Source: Ypsolopha sequella
Lineage: Eukaryota; Arthropoda; Insecta; Lepidoptera; Ypsolophidae
Length of the DNA stretch: 64,000 bases
Assembly (NCBI GenBank): GCA_934047225.1
Contig: CAKOHE010000061.1
Span: 370,773 to 434,772, forward strand
Direction: 5' to 3'
In this document: positions 51,601 through 62,044 of the stretch, piece after piece
Position numbering within the stretch: position 1 is the first letter of the stretch
How the letters are laid out: every line of letters begins with the position of its first letter
The notes under the pieces: model-generated
The model's input: the letters and a program-made list of their open reading frames with translations, nothing else
Database searches by the model: none
What the model was told of the DNA's origin: nothing
Made by a program: the position numbers and the translations under genes

Positions 51601-52678
51601 TTAGATTGACGCCGTTTGAGCTCTTACAACTTCCGTCAAACACACAGCGTAACTTTTCTGATCCTGGCTTGAATATGCCATGATGTGGGATATAGAAATG
51701 GGATTTATGAGCAAAGGTATTGGGGTGACACGGCGACATATGGCCCAATTTTATGTAATCTGACATGAATTCTACGTATTTCGAGCGGAAGGGCGGGTTC
51801 GCTTGCAACTTCTTCTCTAAGTTGAGAAACCTGCGCAGTGCAATAGCGTGAGTGGAACCTAATGTCGGCGCGTTGTGCAGAAAGGGCAGTGTAACCACAT
51901 ATTGACCTGATGGTTCACGAGTAGTTGTGGTGCGGAAAATGTCCTCACACTGATCCTCTAATGGGCTGGTATGCTTGTAGGTTTGGGGTTCCTCGGATTC
52001 CCAAAACCTCTCAAGACTTTTGTGAATGTCATGAGTGGAATGCTCTGAGTCCGTGTGAGAGCCGACAATGTGAACTGAGTTGACCTGATTCGTGGGTGAA
52101 GTATGTAAACTTTCGAAAGGTCCAATCAATGTAAAATCAAATATCGTGCCGAAGGCTATAGGCTTGCCAGGGCCGAGCGAAACCTTGGTTCCGTCTAACA
52201 CTTGACCAAGAACGTCAGATCCTAGTATTAGATCAACCGGAGCTGGTGTGTGATATTCTCGATCAGCAAGAGGAATCGGTGGGTGACCTGTTAACTGAGC
52301 GAGATCTGGAACCTTTTCCAATGGTAGGTACCCAGTTACGTTCTTCAATATATGGGCTGTGGCCGTGATCATAGGTGTGTCACGGTGAGTAGGTCGGCAT
52401 ACAATTGTGATTGATGCCTTTGAGTCTTGTGTGTGCTGATTTCCAACTCCTGCGATTTTTAGAGATGTATGTTTTAATGGTAAATTTAAAATTGTGGCCA
52501 TGCGCTGAGAACAAAGAGTCAGCATACTTCCACAGTCTAACAAGGCTCGTGCTGAGTGAAATTGACCATTTACGTCTGCTATTTTAAGTGAGACGGTTGG
52601 CAACAAAATTGGCGTGTTGGTGACGTTCACTACACGTTGTGCGGAGTTACAGTAATTTTCTGTTGGAGTTGAAGTCAT
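48644..52678 (-). CDS. pol: BEL/Pao Pol: protease, RT, RNase H, integrase
   Basis: 1,344 residues from the first ATG. Same domain order and motifs as the 38883 copy: ALLDCGS (D48), FVDD, FADAS, KLEL, WSDS, NPADCASRG, integrase TTDFAG, SDCGTNY, LHEINVK and the DUF5641-type end. No stops or frameshifts. The C-terminus is longer than in the other copy because the LTR sequence it runs into differs. Upstream spacer and gag lie in the same frame, so it is likely made as a Gag-Pol readthrough product. The antisense frames are shadows. Confidence 0.94.
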   Translation of the reverse strand: MTSTPTENYCNSAQRVVNVTNTPILLPTVSLKIADVNGQFHSARALLDCGSMLTLCSQRMATILNLPLKHTSLKIAGVGNQHTQDSKASITIVCRPTHRDTPMITATAHILKNVTGYLPLEKVPDLAQLTGHPPIPLADREYHTPAPVDLILGSDVLGQVLDGTKVSLGPGKPIAFGTIFDFTLIGPFESLHTSPTNQVNSVHIVGSHTDSEHSTHDIHKSLERFWESEEPQTYKHTSPLEDQCEDIFRTTTTREPSGQYVVTLPFLHNAPTLGSTHAIALRRFLNLEKKLQANPPFRSKYVEFMSDYIKLGHMSPCHPNTFAHKSHFYIPHHGIFKPGSEKLRCVFDGSCKSSNGVNLNDCLHTGPALQQDIVDIIMSFRIHSQVFSTDIRMMFRNILIHPEQRRFQLILWRSSPDQPLLTYALNTVTYGLRSSPYHAIRTLLQLADDEGHRYPHAAQVLRKSIFVDDILSGADFVESAQSLQSELIELLALGGFQLSKWTSNSPQLLERFPDDQCDMPKDFDFSPDSNSIKVLGIQWIPQTDEFTYRISLPTHAQVTKRSILSTVASLYDPNGWVTPVIFRAKILLQKLWLLKIGWDEPISEEVHTEWQHISEDLPQLSNLRLPRHICKYKPTSTYSLHGFADASEAGFGAAIYLHERNITGHVNVHLIIGKSKVAPIKTRLSIPKLELSAATLLSQLMTRVSAQLSAHIDIQTHTCWSDSTIVLAWLNTPPHRLHTFEANRVAKITAISTSHTWRHVPTNLNPADCASRGMSAQSLSLHDLWWSPSWLKEPTCTWPKMPPALGHHALPGLKPKKVPAHIAVPDIDLDLLTRYSSLDKLVGVTACIKRFIFNCRHSPDARRSGPLTASERRDALLHWVRSVQHHEFAEDINRIQTDKVCPVRLQRLSPFIKDGLLRVGGRLSHASIRYDAQHPLILPSSSPLVDLIIDHYHTIHCHPGADTLHAILRQQYWILSARRIIRHHVFKCIRCFRCRAQPKAPLMADLPADRVTPQPVFSHVTTDFAGHFFVKSSTLRNAKLIKAYFCIFVCLATKAVHLEPVSALSTEAFFAALQRFISRRGTPVLIRSDCGTNYVGARNQLIEVQNFLRSNNDAITHKLANQHITWLLNPPKGPWFGALHEINVKSTKQLLYRVIGEQHLTFEEFSTLLARIEAVLNSRPLCPISSDPTDFEPLTAGHFIIGRPLTALPEQSFDDRPISALKRFQLIQALSQRFWTLWSGSYLHTLQTRSKWLSPSSPPQVGELVLIKEDDLPPLQWKLGRILRTIPGKDGVIRVVDLDTAHGNLRRPVFKIARLQLDSAQEEPQPRPPQDVHATLRYQRDVRI

Positions 52679-52792
52679 TGAGTGACAATGAGCTGAGTGT
52701 GTATGTGATGAGTGAATGTGTGATGAGTGTGCTGAGTGTGCTGAGTGCTGGTCGTCCTCGCCTTCATAGTGCTCTGTTATTGTAGGTAGTCA
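52679..52792 (-). promoter_or_regulatory. Candidate readthrough stop and spacer (minus-strand element)
   Basis: gag ends SQQ-TGA (52792-52790) followed by CTA-C, then 37 open in-frame codons to the pol ATG. The stop context is the same as in the 35544 element; the spacer is 18 nt shorter through loss of His/Ser repeat units and substitutions. Confidence 0.7.
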
Positions 52793-54358
52793 CTGTTGAC
52801 TACGTACCCGAGACCTACTTGGCGATCGCGATTGAGTGGGCGAGTTGGGATGGGACGTATATGCCTGTGAAGCATGTGCCGAACGGTACTGAGGCTCATG
52901 CGCTGAGCGCTGTCTGGGCTGCTCACGTAGAGACGGAGGCAGCAAATGAGCAGATGAGCGTGTCGGAGACATGGCCCCATGGCGATGCAGTGAAGTATGG
53001 TGGTCAGACCGCCCACACTCCTTGCATGCACGTGTAGACCTGCACTCGTTCTCATAATGAGGACCCAAACAGCGTCGGCACCGGTTGCGTGAGTTCACAA
53101 AGTCCCACCGACCTTGAACTGGCTGGTTGTTGAACTCTGGGCAGGCGATGAGTTTGTGTCCCCTATTCCTGCAGTATGGGCATGGCATACCACCAGTAGG
53201 GGAAGAAGGTTGAGCCGAATAATTCTGTCGGCGAGTGGGTGATGGGGATGATCGGGCCGAGTAAACTGGCGCTGTCTCAAATGCCATAAATGGTTGACGA
53301 ATAGGACGGGGGGAGCGATTGTCCTGCCGAGGAGCTATGGGGCGGAACTCTTGATGAGCCTGGTAGGGCTGACGTGGAGTACCTCGAGTGGGTTGAAGCA
53401 GCTTATTGAGCTGAGCGAGCCTTTCTGACGGGCCGAGCCGTGATGAAGAAGGAGCCTCCTGTGACGCAAGGAACGATGATTCATTCTCCTTGCAGCGTGC
53501 GTGCTCTTCCAGAAACTCAATGAGGTTCTTGAGCGTGGGCAGAGTTGCACGAGATCCGTACTTCCGCTCAAAAAGAGTGCGGAGCTCGCCTTGTAGTTTT
53601 TGCACCACCATGGACACGAAAACATAGTCGGAATCTTTCATGGGCAGATCGAGGTTGCGGAGAGCGCTTTGCGCTGAGATAAGCGGTATCAAAAACGATG
53701 TGCGGATATCCGAGCGCATGTGGATGTGCGGAAGGTTCATGATGATGTCCACAAACCGGTCAATGAGTACACGACGATTGTCGTAACGCTTGGTTAGAAT
53801 TTCCATGGCTATGGGATAATTCTCGTTGGTAGGGTAGAGGTGTTTCACCATATCATGTGCCTCACCCTTTAGGGCGCCTAACAAGTAATGCAGTTTGACA
53901 GCATCCGAGACTGTAGCCATCTCACTGACGAGGCTCCTAAAAACGGCAATAAATGAGGGCCATTCTTCAACGTTCGAATGAAACTCCGGTATGGGTATTT
54001 TTGGTAGAACACCAACGGGTGTACCTGAGCTGAGGGGTTGCGTCTTGTCCGGAAGAGCTGATTTTACTTTTAAATTTTCGAATGCCACTAGTATAGCATC
54101 ATAATTGCTAAGTGCCGACTGAAAATTTTTTGTGTAGGTTGCCTCAGTTTCGTCGGACAAATCCTCATCGTCAAGGATCTCATAATATACGCTCTCTAAC
54201 TTAGTTTTAACGCTTTGTATGTTTGCGTAACGAGCGGTGAAGTCCGCCACAGAATAAGTTTTTCTGTCGCCTGCCTCGACCGCCGCACCGATCTCCTTTA
54301 ACAGAGCTATCGCCTTTACGGCCTCACGAAACATCGCGGCTTGTGATTTCGAAGGCAT
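52790..54358 (-). CDS. gag: BEL/Pao Gag
   Basis: 522 residues starting MPSKSQAAMFREAV. DUF1759-type capsid region and three zinc knuckles (CPYCRNRGHKLIAC, CRRCLGPHYENEC, CKECGRSDHHTSLH) as in the 37134 copy. The Pro/Arg linker (about 320-395) is shorter and its sequence differs, with RQPYQAHQEF and RQDNRSPRPI, the main divergence between the two Gags. Confidence 0.93.
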   Translation of the reverse strand: MPSKSQAAMFREAVKAIALLKEIGAAVEAGDRKTYSVADFTARYANIQSVKTKLESVYYEILDDEDLSDETEATYTKNFQSALSNYDAILVAFENLKVKSALPDKTQPLSSGTPVGVLPKIPIPEFHSNVEEWPSFIAVFRSLVSEMATVSDAVKLHYLLGALKGEAHDMVKHLYPTNENYPIAMEILTKRYDNRRVLIDRFVDIIMNLPHIHMRSDIRTSFLIPLISAQSALRNLDLPMKDSDYVFVSMVVQKLQGELRTLFERKYGSRATLPTLKNLIEFLEEHARCKENESSFLASQEAPSSSRLGPSERLAQLNKLLQPTRGTPRQPYQAHQEFRPIAPRQDNRSPRPIRQPFMAFETAPVYSARSSPSPTRRQNYSAQPSSPTGGMPCPYCRNRGHKLIACPEFNNQPVQGRWDFVNSRNRCRRCLGPHYENECRSTRACKECGRSDHHTSLHRHGAMSPTRSSAHLLPPSLREQPRQRSAHEPQYRSAHASQAYTSHPNSPTQSRSPSRSRVRSQQ

Positions 54359-55811
54359 TTTAATCTTGTTAAAGTAGGTGGTTGATTACTAAGATAAAAT
54401 ACTCAACGAGTTTGAGCTAAACTATAAGAGCGGACGTACAACTAAAACAATTGATGAGATCGATGAATAGAGCTGAGATACTTGCGCGGATGAAGTAACA
54501 ATGACTATGTTCAAACGGAATACGGAACTCTGAAATAAACACGAAAGAAAAAAAAAAAATTTTTTTTTTTAAACAACCTGTATATGAGCTGATAAACCAA
54601 CGTGGAACACCCTATATGTGTACCACAAACAACAAGAGCAGAGATGAGATGAAAAAACAATTTTTTTTACTATATTTGTGCTATATATATATCCGGTTAA
54701 AAAGCAGACAATAACACGATCAAACTGTCCGGAATACTATTACTGCGACGTGAGATTACCGCAACACAAAAATATCGAAAAGGGCCGATGAACTTGTTAG
54801 ACAATAACACGAAAAAACTGACGGCAATATATCATAACAGTATATTTACAACAACACATCAGTCGTCGAAAATTCTATTTATAGAATAAAATACCTACCT
54901 ACAAGCCTCGAACGCGTAAACAAACAAAGAATGTATTTACCTCGCAGAAATCGGATCTAAATGAGCGGACAATCCAATGATGCAGATCAAACTTTGGTAA
55001 CGTAATAATTCGTAAACGTAAACGTTCGTTACGTAATAACTTATGTATATATATAATAAAATCAAAGTATCCCAAATGCAGTAAGCCGCTTTTGGTAACT
55101 GTCACTCTCGAGACGGCCTTTTAGGTCAGTGTTGGTGATAGGGACTGTCTTTGTCTAGATTGTTTTAGGATACAATTAGCACATCTATATTCTGGAAAAC
55201 ATATTGCATGCTGTTGTTTTTATTGGATAAGTGCTTCTGTATGTTTTTTGATTCAATAAATAATATTTGTATTTGTATTTATTGTATTTGTATACGTGGG
55301 TTTTACGTAACTTACGTAAATTACGTAACTTTGTGCGTAACTTACGTAAATGCACGAAATAAAGCAAATACTCGCACCGAAAAAATATCTCGCAAAATCT
55401 CGTAAAATTTGGGTTTAATAAAGAAGTATAGTGGACTGTAATAAACAATTGGGCTGAATGAATATAATTATATTATCTGAGCTGAATAATAATAACAAAC
55501 TGAGTTTATTCTGTAAAGGGGCGTGGGGGGGCCGGTTCTATACCTATAAATGGAATTTTCTAGGCGGCGGTTCTAATTACCTACCCGCAATAGGTATTCG
55601 AGACCACAAAATATTTTTTGCCGGGAAAGGGGGCAAAATATGTAACCGGGTGAAAATGGACTGTAGTAAATCGACGGGGGCTGGTTCAAACAAAGTTACG
55701 GGCCGGCGGGGGATAGGCGGGGGGTGATATAAACCAAAAATTTTCTTGGATTGAAAATGGACTGTAACAAATCGACGGGGGCTGGTTCAGTAACGGTTCG
55801 AAGGGCCAAAA
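54359..55811 (-). promoter_or_regulatory. BEL/Pao leader with primer-binding site (minus strand)
   Basis: The primer site is at 55794-55808, three bases from the LTR: tggcccttcgaaccg on the minus strand, a weaker match to the tRNA-Tyr complement. The 32-bp leader repeats are at 55651-55682 and 55752-55783. The frames at 54899-55105, 55185-55448 and 55458-55727 are not supported as genes. About 55080-55420 looks less like the other leaders, with repeated cgtaacttacgtaa units near 55310-55345. Confidence 0.7.
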
Positions 55812-56261
55812 TGTAGCCGCTGGCTACAGAAATGCAGAGATGATGAAAGAGGATGGATGGGTTGACACGAGAGAAGAAAAAGATTGTGGGATATAGAATG
55901 TGGGTGCGCTGACCTGGTTGGAATGTTTCGAAGTGCCGGCTGAAATGCGCCGCGTGTCGTCTCCTCTCGTTGGGCTGATTGAGTTGGCGGTGATGAGCAG
56001 TGATGAGCTGGATGTCTTGGAGTAATACACAGCACTGATATGTTCACAAGACCCGGTAAATACGCGAGATTGTTTGTATCGGCGGCGCGAATGTGTACAC
56101 ATGTGTCGTTCTCTAGACGATTCGGACGGAACAGAGAGAGTCCAGCGCCCGCGCGCGCCTCGACCGGCGCGCGGCGGGAGGGGGGTGGTCATCCGCGCAT
56201 GCGCGCGCGAATCACACGTCATATTCTAACGTCACGCTGGTAACGTAGCGTAGCGTGAACA
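55812..56261 (-). repeat. 5' LTR (minus-strand BEL/Pao)
   Basis: 450 bp, same as 48237-48686 by eye; followed by CTAAG. Confidence 0.95.
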
Positions 56262-57246
56262 CTAAGGTTGTGTTTGTACAAAGGCTCGAAGGCATATCAT
56301 GTAGTTTTTACAATATACACAAAAACATCCCGACTTTTCTATGAAACAGCTGATTTTTTTTCGCGATTCGGGGATTGTCTCCATAGTTAAAGTTGTTCGT
56401 ATGGACGAGTACTATCACCAGTTTCCGGCTTCCGCAATTCATATTAACATCCTATACTTGGTTTTTTTTTTAGCTCATACTGTGCTCTTTTACCATCAGT
56501 AAGTGGTATCAGTGGTATAAGTGGGTCTCCAGAATGAGAGACGACGTCTCACCAGCTGTGCTACCAATGCTTTTTTCAAAAGTTACAAATAAATAAACCT
56601 CCTTAAGGTGATGTCTCAATACAGATGTTCTAGCAGGTCTCAATTCAACACACCTGCGTGGCATATCACGACGCCACTTTCTACTTGCGCAAGCGTATAT
56701 GCTCCTGGTACTTCGATATTGAGAATCTGAATAAACTTGTGTTTATTGGAGGTTTTGTAAGTAGGGTTCTCTTGAAAATAGAGAGCCTCTGGCAATGACT
56801 TAGCGTGAAAACAGCTGGACTAATTCTGCTATTTGGCATAAGGATTCGAAACACTGAGTTTTTCGGCGTTAAGATTTGTATACTTTCAGACGGTGCCAGA
56901 AGTGCAACGATGTTGGGTGTTCTGAGAAATAAGTACATATATCGTCCCTTATCTATGTGTAATTTATTAATTTATAACGTATGTTTGTTTTAATTTAATT
57001 TTAATACAACAAAATATATTTTTCAATGCAAGTGCTCGTAAGGCTGACTTTTTATGCATCAAAACCGAACAGAAAGTCGATTATTTTGCCCTAGGGCTTT
57101 ATTATTATTATTTTTTTTATTTATTTGCAATGGTTGGCTAACCTGCAGCCTTTCCTGTGTACCATAAATGTAATACTTTTTTTTTCCACTGTTTAACGGC
57201 TCTGGATACAGTCTTTTTGAGCCAATCATAATTTAAATTTCACAAG

Positions 57247-57310
57247 ATTATATTTAACTAAGATTATGTTTATTCTGCTAAATCCATTGCTATGAATACT
57301 CTAAATATTA
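57247..57310 (+). repeat. Direct repeat, left copy (about 60 bp)
   Basis: taactaagattatgtttatt and gctatgaatactctaa recur, slightly changed, at 57852-57915. The interval between holds the SINE head and about 0.5 kb of sequence. Confidence 0.65.
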
Positions 57311-57381
57311 TTAGAGTGCATTACAAACTAGGAAATATAATTCAGAAACAAATCCAAAGACAAGAATTTGAAAAAATTCTC

Positions 57382-57454
57382 TGGGCCAGGATTCGAACCT
57401 GCGACCTCTTGTTATCAATAAAAGGGCGCTACCAATTGCGCCACCGAGGTTCCT
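57382..57454 (-). mobile_element. tRNA-derived SINE head
   Basis: The minus strand reads ggtggcgcaattggtagcgc (A box) and ggttcgaatcc (B box), with tRNA-like spacing. The acceptor ends do not pair and the anticodon stem has a mismatch, so a SINE head or tRNA pseudogene fits better than a working tRNA. Confidence 0.55.
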
Positions 57455-57851
57455 ATCTAGACCGGCGAATTCTTCCATCATACTTGTCCACTGTTATTTT
57501 TGCATCTGCTTGATATACTAGCTTAGATATACTGCACATACAGAACGCTCACGAGGGCGTTATGTGATTTCACGCCTTGTTCTTAAGAAACAGATGGCGC
57601 TGTCGTCGTTACAATATTGTTGCTTCAGACAGTTAAGAAATTCACAGTTCTCATTAACTAAGATTATCTTGAATTAAAACAATTGTACTTGTGGGTTCAC
57701 TTTATTTATATTAACTCCAAACCTGTTTCGGATTTTACTCCATTTTCAAGGGAAGATCTTAATTAAAATATTTTACATGACTCCAGGCACTAGCTCTGAG
57801 CAACGTAAACAATGATAATAAGTAATTTCACCAAGTGCCGACAATCGCAAG

Positions 57852-57915
57852 TATAAACTAAGATTATTTTTATTTTGCGAAATCCATCGCTATGAATACT
57901 CTAATAATATTAAGA
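57852..57915 (+). repeat. Direct repeat, right copy
   Basis: Partner of 57247-57310: aaactaagattatttttatt and gctatgaatactctaa. Confidence 0.65.
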
Positions 57916-58798
57916 TTATATTTGTTTTATTTCCTCACACTATGCTTTGAAAAACGTAGCTCGTGTTTTAAATCGTCTTCGTAATTTATTACTTTTCGCC
58001 CTCGTAGCATAAACTACTATTATGTACAGTTCCACACTAATGATAAAACCAGGGTATAACCAATATAACAGCCGTTCCCTCTTACTTTCATTTGTAAAAC
58101 GTAAAAATAATTATTATGTTTCTTAGATTAAGTTTAGTTCGGCTTCTGCATGATTTAAATAAAATATATTCAGACTCAGAAACTAGTGACCACCTCAGGG
58201 TTATCCCGTATGCATGTAGGCAAAGTCTACCAACCAAAAATAATAATAATAATAATAATAAGAGCCTTTTTTACAATTTAATAATTACATCTTACATGCA
58301 AATTACTTAAATATATATTTAATTTCTAACATGCAAAATTAAATTAAATTATAAGCTTGAAAGAAAATAAATTTAAAATACATAAAATACATTAAAATGT
58401 CATGCTAATATAACTAAGTACTTAGTGTAGGACATGATAGGCCTCTTAACGACGGTGACTAGTACGATAATATGTATAACAATAATTTCTACAGTGAGAA
58501 CAACAACAATTCCTATCTTAATAGCACTGTGAACGGATAGCAGTGGCGTGCGGTCCATACAGACAAAAAGACACTGGACTCGATTCGGTTAAACACCGCA
58601 CTAAAACATAACCTAACCAAAAAGCGAAAGTTTTTTTTGTGTTCAATTCGGTTTTGTAAACGAACTAAATTTGGGTACCCGTTTATTTGATTTTGCGAGG
58701 ATTAAATTGAATACACAGATTACTAAAAATAACGAACGTTATTGGTTTTTAAAGCGGTCCACAGACCACAAAATGTTATAACTTCGCTTCGCCCGCGT

Positions 58799-60012
58799 GG
58801 AATGAATGAATGAATGAATGAATGAATGAATGAATAAACACTTTATTGCACAGAAAAATTAAAATAAAACACAGAATACAGAAAAATAAAAGGCAAGGGC
58901 GAACTTATTCCTTAAAGAAATTTCTTCCAGTCAACCGATGGTGTGGAGAAAAGAAAAAATAATTTACAAGTATATTTGTGCAAAAAGAAAAATAATCTTC
59001 TTCAAGCCTAATATTTTAATATAATACACTACATACTAATACATACACAAATACATAAATACATACATACAAATAAAGTAGCATAGTCAGTCTAGTCAGA
59101 GAGATGAAAGGTAATAATTTTTCAGGTTAAATCTAAAAGAGGACACAGAAGGAAGATTTCTGAGGGTTTGCGGAAGTTCATTTCAAAGCCGCACTGCATT
59201 GACCGTAAATGATTTAGAAAAACGATCAGTGGTGTGCGCAGGCATCGCCAGATCGATATGATGACAAAACCGAAGCGCTCTGTTGCTGCGATCAGTGCGT
59301 AGGAAAAATCTTTTTTTTAAATAATTAGGGTAAACAGGATTATGGAGAACATTATATAACAGGGAAAGAATGTGTACGTTCCTGCGAAGACGAATAGGAA
59401 GCCACTTAAGCCTGCATCGAAACTCCGAGACGTGGTCATACTTGCGCAGTCCGAAAACGAATCGAATGCACAAGTTCTGAAGACGTTCCAGCTTATCGAG
59501 CAGCTCTTCAGTGGGATCTAGATAAGCGACATCGGCATAATCCAGAAGGGGAAGAAGAAGAGATTGTGCTAAGGTAATTTTCGTTTTCAGTGGCAAGAAA
59601 TTCTGTAGGCGCTTAAGCGAGTGATATGAGCCGAAAACTTTACGGCTTACTTCATTAACATGTGGAGACCACGAAAGAGTTTGGTCCATCCACAAACCCA
59701 AATTCCTAACGGTCGTGCAATAAGGCACTATCACTCCATCAAAAACCACGTCAGCCACGTCAGACATGTCCAAGCGGGAGACGTAGTAATTACTACCGAT
59801 GATTATAGCTTGCGACTTCTTTGGGTTGACATGCAGACCAAAACGCCTTGTCCATTCCCTGATGGCGACAAGATCAGTGTTAACAGTATGTACTGCCCTG
59901 TTTATGTCGTCCAGCGGTGCAGCCGTATATAACTGCAAGTCGTCAGCATATAAATGAAAGGAGGAGGATAAGGATGCAGTAATAGAATTGATAAAGATAG
60001 AGAAAAGAAGAG
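58799..60012 (-). mobile_element. 5'-truncated LINE (minus strand) with (TTCA)n tail
   Basis: The 3' end is a run of about nine gaat units (58799-58834) preceded on the minus strand by a 3' UTR with tgcaataaagtgttt. Coding remnant at 59096-60010. The 5' end is missing: at about 60012 it meets the 3' tail of the next LINE. Confidence 0.8.
59096..60010 (-). pseudogene. LINE RT fragment with premature stop
   Basis: Starts within the RT at a SPLLFSIFINSI block, then LYADDLQLY (catalytic motif), NPKKSQAIIIGS, RNLGLWMDQTLSW, LLPLLDYADVAY, RLQNLCIRFVFGLRK and a typical C-terminus. At 59183-59185 a TGA falls at a place where this family usually has Trp; the frame then continues open for 28 codons to TGA at 59096. 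RT palm N-terminal half and endonuclease are missing. The extra N-terminal residues of the longer open frame (to 60292) come from the 3' UTR of the neighbouring LINE. Confidence 0.8.
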
Positions 60013-62005
60013 GAGAAAGAAAGTGAAAGTGAAAGTGAAAGTGAAATAAATTTATTTGCCAAAGAAAAACACACACAAAAAGGAAAAAAAAAAGAGTGCA
60101 ACATAATGCAAAATGGCAAAAAGGAGCAAACTCAGCAAATACTACAAGTTGAGGCAACTTGCAGCGCTGATTTTCAGTTTGCCCCTTTTTAAAGCATATG
60201 ATACAGAAATACAATGGCAGGTATGGGTAAAATAATAATAATAATAATAATGAAGAAGAAATTGTACCTATATACATTAAACTAGGAATCATTCATAATT
60301 AAAATATAACAAAAAATAATTAATTTAACAATTAATACATTAATCAAATTGTCTAATGTCCACAAAAAAATAAAAAAAAAACAAGCATTATCTGAATTAG
60401 AATTAATAGAGAATAAAATAATAACATGCAACACAATAATTATAAAAACAAAATAAAAAAAAAAGAAGCTTAAATAACGAAGCAGCATTAATTACATTGC
60501 TTGCTGAGAATACATACTCTGATATGTTTTTTAAAGGTAACAGAACACATGTATTTACGCAAAGGTGGTGGTAGGTCATTCCAAATTTTTGCGGCTGCGT
60601 ATTTGAAGCCTCCTTTGTAACCTGTAGTTTTGTGCTTCCCTATGACCATTCTATCCGTAGTTCGATTGCGTGTAAATCGACCGTGAGTGTCTCGGGTCCA
60701 TGTGAATTTATCATAAAGGTAGATAGGTCTCTGCGTGTGAACTATTTTGTGAACGAAAGTAGCAAGATGCAATTGTCTACGGCCATTCATTTTTATTATT
60801 TTTTTATTATTTAGAAATGGTGTGATGTGTGCTCGTTTAGGAACCACGTAACAAAAACGTGCACACGCATTTTGTACGCGCTGTATGGCGCGTTCTGTTT
60901 TGACATAGATTCGCGGCCCGTATACAACATCACAAAAATTAAATAGAGACAAAACTAAACTCTCTACCAGTAGTTCCCGGACCTCTTCTCTTAAAAACTG
61001 TCGAATACCATACAGTACCTTTAACCTATAGAAGGCATTTCTAATTTTAGAATTTACATGTGCCTCGAACCGAAGTTCGCTATCCATCATTAAGCCAAGG
61101 TTCCGTGCACATTTTACATTTTCAATACTTTGGCCGTCAATTTGAATGCAAGGAGTTTTGTTACTAATGGACGTGCATTGGTTCTTCGTACCCAAAATCA
61201 AAAATTTTGTCTTATGGGGATTTAACACCAGAGAATTGTTACGAGCCCACTCCTGAATGGTATCCAAATCACTATTTATTTTTTGGACCGCCTCAGTAGT
61301 GTCTTCCGGTTTAAAGGAGTAATAGACTTGGGTGTCATCAGCGTATAAATGGATTTTGCAATGTTGTATATTTCGCGATAGATCAGCCGTGTACAGAATA
61401 AACAGTAATGGGCTCAATATTGAACCCTGAGGACAACCACGTGATACCGCTTTAACTTCGGACTTGACTAAGTTACCCTGATCATCTTCTAAAACTACAT
61501 ACTGCTGGCGATTTTTTAAATATGAATAAAACCATGAACATGTAGCCTGCGACAATCCATAGTATTTCAGTTTCGATAGCAAAAGCTCCATGTTCAGGCA
61601 GTCGAATGCCCTAGAAAAATCCAATAGCACAAGGACACTGCCCGCGCCGGAATCAGAACTGGTAATAACATCATCAGTGACATGCGCTAGTGCAGTTTCC
61701 GTGCCATGGCCACTACGGAATCCAGATTGTAATCTGGGGATGATTTTTTCGGACTCAAGGTATTTTGTCAATTGCGTACCAACCACTCTTTCGACAATCT
61801 TGGAGAGAACCGGTAGTACACTAATTGGTCTTAGATCCTTGAAATCCTCCACGTTATTTCCTTTGGGTAGTGGTTTGATCTTAGCTAATTTCCAAGCATC
61901 CGGAAAAACATTATGAAAAATTGATTTATTAACAATTTGAGTTATAACAGGCAGTGTTATTTGAGCACGCGATATGACGGCAGTGCTTTGTATCACCATA
62001 GGTTT
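60013..62005 (-). mobile_element. 5'-truncated LINE (minus strand) with TTTCAC tail
   Basis: The 3' tail appears as (gaaagt)n at about 60017-60047 on the plus strand, followed by aataaatttatttgcc. 3' UTR to 60487, RT-bearing ORF to about 62000. The 5' end abuts the LTR of a BEL/Pao element in the same orientation; the exact break was not determined. Confidence 0.8.
60488..62005 (-). pseudogene. ORF2: LINE ORF2 C-terminal part: reverse transcriptase
   Basis: Open frame with all RT blocks: an AKIKPLPKG block, DLRPISVLPVLSKIVERVV, SGFRSGHGTETALAHV, LLDFSRAFDCLN, RGCPQGSILSPLLF and LYADDTQVY, followed by CARNLGLMMDSELRF, an NFCDVVYGP segment and a C-terminus ending SKQCN. CR1/Jockey-superfamily type; no endonuclease, so 5'-truncated. 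The frame stays open upstream to 62080, but those residues come from the adjoining LTR. RT looks undamaged, but the element cannot make a full ORF2. Confidence 0.85.
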
Positions 62006-62044
62006 TAAAAATAGCGGGAAGTGAAGAGAAAATTGGTGAAGATG

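Larger units (their letters stand above)
48237..56261 (-). mobile_element. Complete BEL/Pao LTR retrotransposon (8,025 bp, minus strand)
   Basis: 450-bp LTRs at 48237-48686 and 55812-56261 that look identical, ends TG...CA, target duplication CTAAG (48232-48236, 56262-56266). It has a tRNA-Tyr-type primer site, leader, gag (54358-52790) and pol (52678-48644). Coding sequence is very close to the 35544 element, but its LTRs differ strongly. Intact and recent; it inserted in non-satellite DNA. Confidence 0.95.
56267..58798. other. Non-coding sequence with SINE relics
   Basis: No gene recognised. It holds a tRNA-like SINE-head relic on the minus strand (about 56510-56580), a better one at 57382-57454, a pair of direct repeats (57247-57310, 57852-57915) and an (AAT)n run near 58239-58260. 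The frames at 56681-56993, 57292-57513 and 58116-58310 lack motifs. Confidence 0.5.

Noticed and set aside
57382..57454. Functional tRNA gene on the minus strand
   Set aside because: A and B boxes are good, but the acceptor ends do not pair and the anticodon stem is imperfect. A covariance-model scan would settle it.
60013..60292. Leu/Phe-rich N-terminal extension of the LINE frame at 59096-60010, resembling membrane segments
   Set aside because: It is the 3' UTR and (TTTCAC)n tail of the adjacent LINE read through by chance.
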